Shown piece by piece: positions 14,617 to 22,272 of a stretch of DNA of 64,000 nucleotides. This DNA is from JBCBCP01 sp038530575. GTDB taxonomy: Bacteria > Pseudomonadota > Alphaproteobacteria > Rhodobacterales > Rhodobacteraceae. Each line of letters starts with the position of its first letter. Position 1 is the stretch's first letter. The notes beneath the pieces were generated by a model that was not told the DNA's origin, made no database searches, and saw only the letters and a list, made by a program, of their open reading frames with translations. A program made the position numbers and the translations under genes. The stretch spans positions 51,351-115,350 of the forward strand of contig JBCBCP010000007.1 in NCBI GenBank assembly GCA_038530575.1, written 5' to 3'.

Positions 14617-15447
14617 ATGCCTATCGAAATGACAGTCACTGTCCCCGCCCGCCCCGGTACGCTGATCGCACCCGCTGGCCTCTCCACGCCTGCCGCCACC
14701 TGCCTTGGGGTAGAGGTGACGGGGGCCGGGTGCTTTGGCCACGACCTGCCGTGCGGCCAGACGGTGCTTGAGCTGACGCCGAACGCAGACGTCATTACCC
14801 TGCGCTACAGCTATGACAGCACGCCGGCGGAGATGCCGGACGCGGCCTTTGCCCCGCGAGACAGCCGCTTTTCCCGCGCCGCTGATGCGCTCGCCGCCGA
14901 GGCGCGCGGGATCGTTGCCCAGCGCGGACTGACCGGCTTTGTCGATCACGTCACGCAGCTGTTCCACTATGGCCACGGCAACGCGTTCTACGAGGGCGCG
15001 GACGAGATGCCCCAGCTGTGCGCGATGGAGACGGGATCGTGCGTGGACATCAACGCCTACCTGATCGCGGGCCTGCGCGCGGCGGGGGTCGAGGCGGGCT
15101 ATGTCACCGGCTACTTCATCCCGGCGGAGCGGCGCGATCATACGACAGACATGCATTGCTGGGTTGTCACACGGCAGGGCGGCGTGGTGCAGCACTGGGA
15201 TATCGCGCATCACCTCGAGATGGGCACGCGCGATGTGCGCCCCGGTCTGAACCCCAAGCCGGGGGTGCGCGTGGCGCTCAGCCATTCGATGGGGTGGACC
15301 CTGCCCGCGCTAGGGCTGGAGGACGCAAAACTTCTGGCGGAACCCGTCTGGCTAACCGAGCATGGCTATGCGCAGTGCGATGGCACCTTCACGTTGGCGG
15401 GATATGACGCGCTGGATGCCGCGCAAAAACTCGAGCTCGCGCTATAG
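14617..15447 (+). CDS. Transglutaminase-like cysteine peptidase-fold protein
   Basis: A 276-residue protein. An N-terminal beta domain (about residues 1-75) precedes a transglutaminase-like core with METGSCVDINAYLIAGLRAAG (nucleophile Cys), TDMHCWVVT (His) and VVQHWDIAHH (Asp). The triad is intact. Bacterial members act as proteases or amide hydrolases and are often in operons with alpha-E or circularly permuted ATP-grasp proteins, not present here. It follows the permease by ten bases. Confidence 0.82.
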   Translation: MPIEMTVTVPARPGTLIAPAGLSTPAATCLGVEVTGAGCFGHDLPCGQTVLELTPNADVITLRYSYDSTPAEMPDAAFAPRDSRFSRAADALAAEARGIVAQRGLTGFVDHVTQLFHYGHGNAFYEGADEMPQLCAMETGSCVDINAYLIAGLRAAGVEAGYVTGYFIPAERRDHTTDMHCWVVTRQGGVVQHWDIAHHLEMGTRDVRPGLNPKPGVRVALSHSMGWTLPALGLEDAKLLAEPVWLTEHGYAQCDGTFTLAGYDALDAAQKLELAL

Positions 15448-16392
15448 AAACCCGCCCGCCTCCAGCTCGTCAAAGATCTGGTCAAGGTCTACTGGGGTGG
15501 GCGCCTTGGGGTTGCCTGCGGTGAGTTTGCGCTGCTCGGCCCGGGGCAGCACCGCGTTGATGCAGGTTGGCGCTGTGCCGGTAAAGGCGGTGATCTGTCG
15601 GCTCAGCCGGTCCAGCATCTCCGGCCGGTTGCGGCGCAGGATGATGGCGATCTGCGCCTCGGGCCGCGCCACAAGTGCGGCCAGATGAAAAGGCGAGCCG
15701 TCCGGCCCGATGATCTTGTCGGCCGCCCGGTAGGCGCGGCACTGATCGGCCAGCGAATGGTGCTGCGGATGGAAGACCTCGTAGCCCGCGCGCCGCAATC
15801 GCCCTTCGATCAGATCCTCCTGGTCCATCCTGGCCTTGCGCGCCCGCAACGCACTGCGCGACACGTAGAGCAATTTCGGCCCCTCGGCGCCCAGCCCCTG
15901 CAAGCGCGGGACGGCATAGGCGTTGAAGGCGGGCGTGCCTGTCAACAGCGCGCCATGGCCGATGCCCTGCTCTGGCACCACCAGCCGTTCGATCCGTGTG
16001 GGGACCGTGGGGAAGGTCACCGGCGCGCCGCCCGACAGCAGCTTGTGCAGATCGGCGAGCGGGCCGCTGTCCAGCCGCATCCGCGTGCCGGGCATGGGGG
16101 CAAAGATCACGCTGTCCACGGCATGCGCCTCCAGCGCCCAATGCCGCGTCACCCCCTCCAGCAGGAAATGCCCGAAATGCGCCCGTCCGATCCCGGCATA
16201 AAGATGCGTGCCGCGCAGCTCCGCCTCTGCCGGCAGCGGGTCCGGCGGATGGCTGTAGCGGCCATGGGATTGCATCATCGCTGACAGGCTTACGAAGGCA
16301 CCCGAGGCGTAAAAAACGCCGGAACGCAGCCGCTCGTCGTCTTCTTGCTGGGGCGGCACGTAAAGGGCGTTTTCGATGATCTCGACCTTCAA
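15442..16392 (-). CDS. Glycosyltransferase family 61 protein
   Basis: A 316-residue protein with the GT61 (DUF563) features HFGHFLLEGVTRHWAL, LLYVSRSALRARKARM and ADKIIGPDGSPFHLAALVA. These enzymes transfer sugars onto surface glycans or proteins. It shares an ATGA overlap with the upstream arsR-type gene, so the two are one transcript, and its 3' end overlaps the convergent transglutaminase gene by six bases. Acceptor unknown. Confidence 0.85.
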   Translation of the reverse strand: MKVEIIENALYVPPQQEDDERLRSGVFYASGAFVSLSAMMQSHGRYSHPPDPLPAEAELRGTHLYAGIGRAHFGHFLLEGVTRHWALEAHAVDSVIFAPMPGTRMRLDSGPLADLHKLLSGGAPVTFPTVPTRIERLVVPEQGIGHGALLTGTPAFNAYAVPRLQGLGAEGPKLLYVSRSALRARKARMDQEDLIEGRLRRAGYEVFHPQHHSLADQCRAYRAADKIIGPDGSPFHLAALVARPEAQIAIILRRNRPEMLDRLSRQITAFTGTAPTCINAVLPRAEQRKLTAGNPKAPTPVDLDQIFDELEAGGFL

Positions 16393-16712
16393 CCTGGCAA
16401 CTCCGCCGCGAGGAAGCGTTCAAAGTCGTCAAGGTCCACCGGTTCGAATTGGCCAAAGCCCTGCATCCAAACCGACGCGGCGCGCATCGCGCCCGGCTCC
16501 AGCTTGCACCACTTTACCCGGCCGCGCTTTTCTTGGCTGATCAGGCCAGCGGCCGTCAAAACACCGAGGTGCTTTGAAATCGCGGCCAACGACATCTCGA
16601 ACGGTTCGGCCACGTCCGTCACCGCCATGTCGTCCTCCAGCAGCATCGCAAGGATCGCGCGCCGGGTCGGGTCCGCAAGGGCGGCAAAGACAGTGTCGAG
16701 GCTATGGGCCAT
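16389..16712 (-). CDS. ArsR-family transcriptional regulator
   Basis: A 107-residue winged-helix protein. The DNA-binding core is AALADPTRRAILAMLLEDDMAVTDVAEPF and MSLAAISKHLGVLTAAGLISQEKRGR (about residues 10-66), typical of ArsR/SmtB. The CxC metal-binding motif of arsenic sensors is absent, so it may respond to something other than metal, as in the SdpR/YgaV-like subgroup. It is cotranscribed with the GT61 gene. Confidence 0.88.
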   Translation of the reverse strand: MAHSLDTVFAALADPTRRAILAMLLEDDMAVTDVAEPFEMSLAAISKHLGVLTAAGLISQEKRGRVKWCKLEPGAMRAASVWMQGFGQFEPVDLDDFERFLAAELPG

Positions 16713-16753
16713 AGCCCGTTCTTAGGCCAGACCCCGTCCGGCGCCAAGCGTCC

Positions 16754-16954
16754 TCACAGCCACGGGTGTCGTATGGTTTCGTACGGCCAGCGCCGGTGTA
16801 GCCGCTCCAACGCGGCCTCGCTCAAGCCAATGTCGCGCGCCACGTTTGGGTCCGGCTTGGGCAGCGGCGCATGGTTTTGCGCGGCATATGTGCGAAAAAC
16901 GCAGGCAAAAAAGGTCAGGCCGCGCCACAGCGCGGTGCGGGTCAGCGTCGTCAT
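16754..16954 (-). CDS. Small protein, 66 aa, unknown function
   Basis: A 66-residue protein with a short hydrophobic N-terminal stretch (LWRGLTFFACVF) and a helical C-terminus NVARDIGLSEAALERLHRRWP. The latter resembles small roseobacter proteins of the DUF1127 kind, but I cannot fix the family. AAGGA precedes the ATG at a suitable distance. Divergent from the LysR gene at 17054. Confidence 0.45.
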   Translation of the reverse strand: MTTLTRTALWRGLTFFACVFRTYAAQNHAPLPKPDPNVARDIGLSEAALERLHRRWPYETIRHPWL

Positions 16955-17029
16955 TTTGGGAGTTCCTTCAGGCTATGTCCTCAATATCGCTCCTCAGTTC
17001 ACTTGAAACAAACGCAATTGCCGGACAGT

Positions 17030-17052
17030 ATACGTGCTAAAAAGGCACGTAT
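17030..17052. promoter_or_regulatory. Perfect inverted repeat masking the ribosome-binding site of a LysR gene
   Basis: ATACGTGC (17030-17037) and GCACGTAT (17045-17052) form a perfect eight-base stem around TAAAAAG, ending one base before the ATG at 17054. The likely Shine-Dalgarno bases AAGG (17042-17045) lie in the loop and stem edge. It could be an operator for the LysR protein or an RNA hairpin limiting translation. Confidence 0.55.
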
Positions 17053-17053
17053 C

Positions 17054-17935
17054 ATGCGCACCCTTCCCCCGCTTAACGCACTGCGCGCTTTCGAGGCCGC
17101 GGCCCGACACGAAAGCTTCACCCGCGCCGCCGAAGAGCTGAGCGTGAGCCATTCAGCTATCTCGCGTCACGTGCGCGGGCTTGAGGCGCGGCTGGGCCTT
17201 GCGCTATTTAAATCCGCGTCGCGCGGCGTCACGCTCACGCCAGAGGGGGCACATTACCTCGCTCGCATCACCCCTGCTTTCGACGTGATCGGCGCTGCGA
17301 CCGAAGGGCTGTCTGACCGGCCTGAAGGTCGCGTCGTGATAAATTGCGAGCCGCTCTTCGCTGCCAAAGTTCTGGCACCTAACCTCGCCCTCATTCAGTC
17401 AACGCTACCGGATGTTGCGCTTAAAGTGGTTGGATCGACCGCGCTTGCCGACCTGGACCGCTTCGAGGCGGACATCGCCATTCGCTTTGCCCATACGGGC
17501 GTGCTGGACATTCCCGCGGATTTGTTGAGCGCTGCGCGCATCTACCCTTATGCCGCGCCGGGCCTCGTGGATGGCGACATTCTGACACCGGCGGACTTGA
17601 CCCGCTTTGCGCGTTTTCGCGACCGGCGCGACGATCTGTGGCCTGCCTGGGCCGCCGCCGCTGGCTGGCAAGATATAGACCTCTCTCCAACCCCATATGA
17701 TCACCGTAACGCTGTCGCCATCGAAGCGGCCCTGCATCGCGCAGGGTTGTTTCTGGCCGCCGCCGATTGCACCCATGTCGACGAAAAAGCCGGTCGCCTC
17801 GTCCGTTTGTCCGAGGTCAGCCTTGCGCGCGGCGCCTTCTACATCATCACCAGCCCCGTCGCGCAGCGTCGCAAGGCTGTCCGCGCTGTGCGCCAGATCA
17901 TGCTCGACATCACAGCACCCTTTCGCGAAACCTAA
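17054..17935 (+). CDS. LysR-family regulator, GcvA-like
   Basis: A 293-residue protein starting MRTLPPLNALRAFEAAARH, the typical GcvA/AmpR-type opening. The HTH SFTRAAEELSVSHSAISRHV lies at about residues 20-39. The effector domain follows; it contains a short LDRFEADIAIRFA strand typical of the subgroup. The start is placed at the ATG just after the inverted repeat. No obvious adjacent target gene; the divergent 66-residue gene is the only candidate. Confidence 0.88.
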   Translation: MRTLPPLNALRAFEAAARHESFTRAAEELSVSHSAISRHVRGLEARLGLALFKSASRGVTLTPEGAHYLARITPAFDVIGAATEGLSDRPEGRVVINCEPLFAAKVLAPNLALIQSTLPDVALKVVGSTALADLDRFEADIAIRFAHTGVLDIPADLLSAARIYPYAAPGLVDGDILTPADLTRFARFRDRRDDLWPAWAAAAGWQDIDLSPTPYDHRNAVAIEAALHRAGLFLAAADCTHVDEKAGRLVRLSEVSLARGAFYIITSPVAQRRKAVRAVRQIMLDITAPFRET

Positions 17936-18134
17936 ACTCAACTGAAAGGTTGAATAAGCCCAACCGCCCGAAACGTGCGAAACGCGAGGTGCGGCGCAAT
18001 GACCGATCCCGTTCGCTCTGCAAAATAAACTCACTAAAACAATGGCTTGAATGGGGTGTGCCGCCGGCAGAGATGCGGTTGACTCACCGCATGCTGCACC
18101 GTAGCACCGTGCCAAACCGAAGTGGGGGTCCCGC

Positions 18135-18479
18135 GTGGCCGAGCCGGGTGACAAAGAACGGATGGATGCGCTCGAGGCGCGGCTAACCGAACTGCGTAAT
18201 CCTAAGGTCGCCAAGCCCCATGCCGAGGAACATTACTCCCAGGCTCAATTGGCTTGGCGCATGGTAATCGAACTCGTCGCTGGTCTGGGGATCGGCTTCG
18301 GCGTGGGGTACGGGCTGGACGCGCTGTTTGGCACAACACCGTTTCTCATGATCATATTTATATTCCTCGGCCTTGCCGCGGGCGTTCAGACGATGATGCG
18401 CAGCGCCAAAGAGGTCCAGGAGAAGCAAGAGCGCAAGCAGCGCGAGCAAGAGGGAACGGACGATGGCAGATCCGGTTGA
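18135..18479 (+). CDS. atpI: ATP synthase assembly/accessory protein AtpI
   Basis: A 114-residue protein from a GTG at 18135 preceded by a purine-rich GGGGG. An N-terminal polar helix is followed by two membrane helices (LAWRMVIELVAGLGIGFGVGY and TPFLMIIFIFLGLAAGVQTM, about residues 39-60 and 67-87) and a charged tail. This is the AtpI/AtpQ type that precedes atpB and helps c-ring assembly or Mg uptake. It overlaps atpB by 17 bases. Confidence 0.88.
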   Translation: MAEPGDKERMDALEARLTELRNPKVAKPHAEEHYSQAQLAWRMVIELVAGLGIGFGVGYGLDALFGTTPFLMIIFIFLGLAAGVQTMMRSAKEVQEKQERKQREQEGTDDGRSG

Positions 18480-19212
18480 AGGTGGCGGGCTGAGCTTCAA
18501 GCCCATGGATCAGTTCCTCGTTAAGCCGCTCTTCGGCGGGGACGAGATAGCGTGGTACACAATCACCAACGTGACCCTGTGGCTGGCCCTAGCGATCCTC
18601 GCGATTTTCGGCCTGCTGGTTTTGACGACCTCCAAGCGCGCGATCGTGCCGGGCCGCGGCCAGTCAATCGCCGAACTGCTGTATGGCTTTGTTTACAAGA
18701 TGGTCGAGGATGTGACCGGCAAGGACGGGATCAAGTATTTCCCGTACATCATGACGCTTTTCATGTTCATCCTTTGCGCCAACTTCCTTGGTCTGATCCC
18801 GATGTCCTTCACGACCACGTCGCATATCGCTGTGACCGCTGTGATGGGCTTTGGTGTCTTCATCGCCGTGACCGTGCTGGGCTTCGTCAAGAACGGCGCG
18901 TCGTTCCTGAGCCTGTTTTGGGTATCATCCGCGCCGCTGCCACTGCGCCCGATCCTCGCCGTGATCGAACTGATTTCCTACTTCGTGCGCCCGGTCAGCC
19001 ACTCCATTCGTTTGGCAGGCAACATGATGGCCGGCCACGCCGTTCTCAAAGTGTTCGCCGGATTTGCTCAAGTCGCCGCCATCGCGCCCATTGCGATCAT
19101 CGGTGTCATGGCGGTCTACGGGCTCGAAGTGTTGGTGTCGGCCATCCAGGCTTACGTCTTCACCATTCTCACATGCGTCTACCTCAAGGACGCACTGCAT
19201 CCGCACCACTAA
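18463..19212 (+). CDS. atpB: ATP synthase F0 subunit a
   Basis: A 249-residue membrane protein with five to six helices. The essential proton-channel helix reads SHSIRLAGNMMAGHAVLKVF, holding the invariant Arg that faces the c-ring carboxylate. ANFLGLIPMSFTTTSH and YGLEVLVSAIQAYVFTIL are further signatures. It forms the stationary proton half-channels. F1 genes are not in the window, as expected for split F0/F1 operons of alphaproteobacteria. Confidence 0.97.
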   Translation: MADPVEGGGLSFKPMDQFLVKPLFGGDEIAWYTITNVTLWLALAILAIFGLLVLTTSKRAIVPGRGQSIAELLYGFVYKMVEDVTGKDGIKYFPYIMTLFMFILCANFLGLIPMSFTTTSHIAVTAVMGFGVFIAVTVLGFVKNGASFLSLFWVSSAPLPLRPILAVIELISYFVRPVSHSIRLAGNMMAGHAVLKVFAGFAQVAAIAPIAIIGVMAVYGLEVLVSAIQAYVFTILTCVYLKDALHPHH

Positions 19213-19260
19213 GCGGGCGCATCCGAAATCCATCCAATTCCATCGTAAGGAGATAAAGAC

Positions 19261-19497
19261 ATGGAAGGCGATATCGCAAACATGGGTCAGTTCATCGGCG
19301 CAGGCCTGGCAGCCATCGGCTCCGGCGCAGCGGCGATCGGTGTGGGCCACGTGGCCGGCAACTTCCTGGCGGGCGCTCTGCGCAACCCATCCGCCGCAGC
19401 GTCGCAGACCGCGACCCTCTTCATCGGCATCGCATTCGCGGAAGCACTGGGCATCTTCTCGTTCCTGGTCGCGCTGCTGCTGATGTTCGCCGTCTAA
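19261..19497 (+). CDS. atpE: ATP synthase F0 subunit c
   Basis: A 78-residue hairpin of two membrane helices. The first carries glycine repeats (IGAGLAAIGSGAAAIGVGHV) and the second the proton-binding carboxylate in GIAFAEALGIFSF. This is the rotor-ring subunit. An AAGGAG ribosome-binding site lies seven to eight bases upstream, a stronger site than its neighbours have, consistent with the high copy number of c. Confidence 0.97.
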   Translation: MEGDIANMGQFIGAGLAAIGSGAAAIGVGHVAGNFLAGALRNPSAAASQTATLFIGIAFAEALGIFSFLVALLLMFAV

Positions 19498-19586
19498 GAC
19501 ACGGCACGACAAACATCCTTACGGCCGGGCGGGGCACCACGCCCCGTCCGGTGTAAGACCCTACCAGCATACCAAGGACAGGCATT

Positions 19587-20105
19587 ATGGCCACCGAAAC
19601 CAAAGCAGCGGAAAGCGCGGGCATGCCGCAGCTGGACGTGACAACGTTCGGCAACCAGATCTTCTGGCTCGTCCTGGCGCTGCTCGCGATCTATTTCATC
19701 CTCTCCCGCATTGCCCTGCCGCGCATCTCTGCGATCCTGGCAGAGCGGACGGGGACGATCACCAATCACCTCGCCAATGCCGAAGACCTCAAGGCACGGG
19801 CGAAAGAGGCCGAAGCCGCCTACGACAAGGCCCTCGCCGATGCCCGCGCCGAGGCGCAGCGCATCGCTGAAGAAACCCGCGCCGAAATTCGGGGCGAGCT
19901 TGAAGGGGCTATTGCCAAGGCAGATGCTGAAATCTCCGCCAAGGCCTCTGAGAGCGAGGCGGCGATCGCCGAAATCCGCGCGGGTGCCGTCACAGCCGTG
20001 CGCGAGGTCGCTAAGGATACAGCCGCAGACATCGTAAATGCCATGGGCGGCAAAGCGGATGCCGCTGCGCTTGACGCAGCAGTTGACGCCCGCGTGAAAG
20101 GGTAA
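19587..20105 (+). CDS. atpF2: ATP synthase F0 subunit b'
   Basis: A 172-residue protein. A single membrane helix (about residues 24-45, FGNQIFWLVLALLAIYFILS) is followed by a long Ala/Glu-rich coiled coil. It precedes the second b-type gene by three bases. Alphaproteobacteria use one b and one b' as a heterodimeric peripheral stalk; the first gene after atpE is usually b'. The assignment of b' versus b rests on order and on the poly-Ala, less charged C-terminus. Confidence 0.9.
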   Translation: MATETKAAESAGMPQLDVTTFGNQIFWLVLALLAIYFILSRIALPRISAILAERTGTITNHLANAEDLKARAKEAEAAYDKALADARAEAQRIAEETRAEIRGELEGAIAKADAEISAKASESEAAIAEIRAGAVTAVREVAKDTAADIVNAMGGKADAAALDAAVDARVKG

Positions 20106-20108
20106 GCC

Positions 20109-20687
20109 ATGAGACACTTCACCCTCGCCACGGTCTCCGCGCTTTTCGTCGCGAGTCCGGCATTGGCCGCGTCGAAGAATCCTTTCTCGGCCGACTTCTG
20201 GTCGCTGGCGAACACGGATTTCATTGTAGCCGTTGCGTTCATCCTCTTCCTAGCTGTGCTGGCCTACTTCAAGGTTCCTGGCATGGTGAACAAAATGCTG
20301 GACGAGCGTGCCGCTGGAATTCAGTCCGAACTGGATGAAGCCAAAAGCCTGCAGGAAGAGGCGCAAACCCTCCTTGCGTCCTATGAGCGAAAGCAAAAGG
20401 AAGTTCAGGGACAGGCGGACGCTATCGTCGCCGCCGCCAAGAAGGAAGCCGAAGCCGCGGCCGAGCAAGCAAAGATCGACCTTGAAAAGTCTATCGCGCG
20501 ACGTCTTGCTGCCGCCGAAGAGCAAATCGCCAGCGCCGAGGCGTCTGCTGTCAAAGAGGTCCGCGATCAAGCCGCTGTGGTGGCCGTCGCCGCCGCCCGC
20601 GAGGTCATCGCCAAACAGATGACGGCCGCAGATGGGAACAAATTGATCGACAGCGCCATCGAAGAGGTGGGTGCCAAGTTGCACTGA
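20109..20687 (+). CDS. atpF: ATP synthase F0 subunit b
   Basis: A 192-residue protein. It has a hydrophobic N-terminal stretch FTLATVSALFVASPALA, which looks like a signal or first membrane segment, then the b-type anchor DFIVAVAFILFLAVLAYFKV (about residues 37-56). A coiled coil follows (KSLQEEAQTLLASYERKQKE onward) and ends in the delta-binding region. It forms the peripheral stalk with b'. It is the last gene before a strong terminator. Confidence 0.93.
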   Translation: MRHFTLATVSALFVASPALAASKNPFSADFWSLANTDFIVAVAFILFLAVLAYFKVPGMVNKMLDERAAGIQSELDEAKSLQEEAQTLLASYERKQKEVQGQADAIVAAAKKEAEAAAEQAKIDLEKSIARRLAAAEEQIASAEASAVKEVRDQAAVVAVAAAREVIAKQMTAADGNKLIDSAIEEVGAKLH

Positions 20688-20710
20688 GCCGTAAACGCAG
20701 AGTCATTGAA

Positions 20711-20740
20711 AGCCCCGGCCCAGCGCTGGGGCTTTTTTTG
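20711..20740 (+). terminator. Intrinsic terminator of the atp F0 operon
   Basis: AGCCCC (20711-20716) pairs with GGGGCT (20728-20733), followed by a run of seven T. It begins 23 bases after the atpF stop. Confidence 0.9.
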
Positions 20741-20898
20741 TTAGGTGCGTCTGGGCCTCCTGCTTGTGCGTCACTGATCATGTCACCCGGTGCCCCAGAC
20801 AAGGCTTTATCCGAGGTGTGTAGCGGATATCTGTACGCCGCCTGCGCCACCCAAATTGGTAATCCAAACGATCCAGAGGCTGATTGATTACCGGCCTG

Positions 20899-21663
20899 TC
20901 ACGTCCGCTCGTGATCCAGCCTCTGCCGCGCGATGTCCTCGTTCCGCTCGGCCCGCTGTTGGTCGCGCAGGGCGCCTGCAACATAGTCCAGATGCGCCTC
21001 AACCGCCGCCTGCGCGGCCGCCGGGTCGCGGGCTTGGAGCGCTGCGTTGATGGCCCGGTGCTGGTCTAAAAGGGCGCTGCGCGTCGTGCGCTGCTTGAAC
21101 ATGACCCGGCGGTTATAGAACACGCCAGAGCGCAGCAGCTCGTACATCGACCGCATCATGTGCAGCATCACGACGTTGTGCGAGGCTTCGATAATGGCGA
21201 GGTGGAACTGCACGTCCAGCTCGGCCTCCTGATCCGATCCGCGTTCGTTCACGGAGCCGGCCATCTTGTCGAACACCGCCTGGATCACGGCGAGGTCTGT
21301 GTCAGACGCCAGCCGGGCCGCACGGGAGGCGGCCAGCCCCTCCATGTCGCGCCGAAACGAGAGGTAATCGAACACCGCCTCATCGTGCCGGGCGAAGAGG
21401 TCCGTCAAAGCGGGGGCAAAGGCGCTGCCCAGCACTTCGGCCACGTAGACCCCCGCGCCGGGCTTTGCGCTGAGCAGGCCGCGGTCCTGCAAGGTGCCAA
21501 GCGCTTCACGCAGGGACGGGCGCGACACGCCCAGACGGTCGGCCAGCTCGCGTTCGGGGGGCAGGCGTTCGCCAGGGCGCAGGATGCCGCGCAGGATCAG
21601 CTGTTCGATCTGGCGCACCACCGCCGAGGACAGCTTTTCCGGGGCTACGGGTTGAAAGGGCAT
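20899..21663 (-). CDS. GntR-family regulator, FadR subfamily (FCD domain)
   Basis: A 254-residue regulator. The ATG at 21663 has AGGAGG four bases upstream; the GTG one codon earlier is too close to that site. The winged helix contains LRPGERLPPERELADRLGVS and RPSLREALGTLQDRGLL (about residues 30-66). The helical FCD domain follows, with the metal- or ligand-binding His/Asp pattern in DVQFHLAIIEASHN. Similar proteins control lactate, pyruvate or glycolate genes. Likely autoregulated through a palindrome in its promoter. Confidence 0.9.
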   Translation of the reverse strand: MPFQPVAPEKLSSAVVRQIEQLILRGILRPGERLPPERELADRLGVSRPSLREALGTLQDRGLLSAKPGAGVYVAEVLGSAFAPALTDLFARHDEAVFDYLSFRRDMEGLAASRAARLASDTDLAVIQAVFDKMAGSVNERGSDQEAELDVQFHLAIIEASHNVVMLHMMRSMYELLRSGVFYNRRVMFKQRTTRSALLDQHRAINAALQARDPAAAQAAVEAHLDYVAGALRDQQRAERNEDIARQRLDHERT

Positions 21664-21682
21664 CACGCCTCCTGCTCGAATT

Positions 21683-21699
21683 GGTCAACTTATATGACC
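21683..21699. promoter_or_regulatory. Candidate GntR/FadR-type operator
   Basis: GGTCA (21683-21687) and TGACC (21695-21699) form an inverted repeat centred 28 bases upstream of the GntR start. FadR-subfamily operators typically contain T(G)GT...AC(C)A half-sites, so autoregulation is plausible. Confidence 0.45.
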
Positions 21700-21736
21700 G
21701 CAGCAGCCGGGCGTCCAGTTTAACGCCCTGTTAACC

Positions 21737-22153
21737 ATGATCCGGCACTTTGCGCGCATGCGCTATGTCCTCGCCTTTCTGCTTCTGGCCGCCTGCAACA
21801 CGGCCAGCCCCGGCTTCCGCGGGATCGACGCGACGCGGATCACCATCGACGGGTCGACATTTGACGTGCGCGTGCGCGAACTGCGGGCCGAGGCGATCCG
21901 GATCAACGCCGAATACGCGCCCCGTTTTGGCCCGATCGAAGGGCGTGCGGCCCGGGCGATGGCACAGGTCAGCGGGTGCCGCGTGGCACGGGTTTCGGGC
22001 GATCAGGCGCTGGCGTTTGGCGCGCTGGACTGCGGTGGCGGTGCGCCGCCCATGCGCTACAAAGGCCATGTCGAGATTGAGTGTTTTCCCATCGGTGGGC
22101 TTGCGCCAGAGGCCCGGCACCCGGATGTTCAGTACAATTGCACCCCGATTTGA
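21737..22153 (+). CDS. Putative lipoprotein, unknown function
   Basis: A 138-residue protein with an N-terminal signal ending in the lipobox LLLAACNT (Cys at about residue 20), so probably lipidated and anchored in a membrane. Four further cysteines lie in the mature part (GCRV, DCGG, ECFP, NCTP) and could form disulfides in the periplasm. The ATG at 21758 is an equally possible start and gives a shorter signal. Function not recognised; conserved-looking but no known domain. Confidence 0.6.
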   Translation: MIRHFARMRYVLAFLLLAACNTASPGFRGIDATRITIDGSTFDVRVRELRAEAIRINAEYAPRFGPIEGRAARAMAQVSGCRVARVSGDQALAFGALDCGGGAPPMRYKGHVEIECFPIGGLAPEARHPDVQYNCTPI

Positions 22154-22272
22154 GCGCCCTTTCCGCAATATCTTGTGGATAACCCAACCGAAAACACCCC
22201 TTCTGGTAGCTTCTCGTTGACTTGGCCCCATGCGCCCCGGCACCTTATCCCCCACGGAATCGGGGACAGGCC

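Noticed and set aside
15660..15700. Further copy of the dispersed element (GGCCAGATGAAAAGG)
   Set aside because: It lies inside the GT61 coding frame, lacks the hairpin and T-run, and deviates in the tail.
16435..16455. tRNA T-arm-like GGTTCGAAT
   Set aside because: It is within the arsR-type coding frame and there is no cloverleaf around it. No tRNA or rRNA was found anywhere in the window.
20858..20892. GGTAATC/GATTACC inverted repeat near the GntR stop as terminator or operator
   Set aside because: Seven-base arms with a 21-base gap and no T-run; too weak to call.
22222..22272. Upstream TTG start for smc
   Set aside because: The added residues are proline-rich and unlike SMC; the family begins MRFTKLRLTGFKSF, matching the TTG at 22273.
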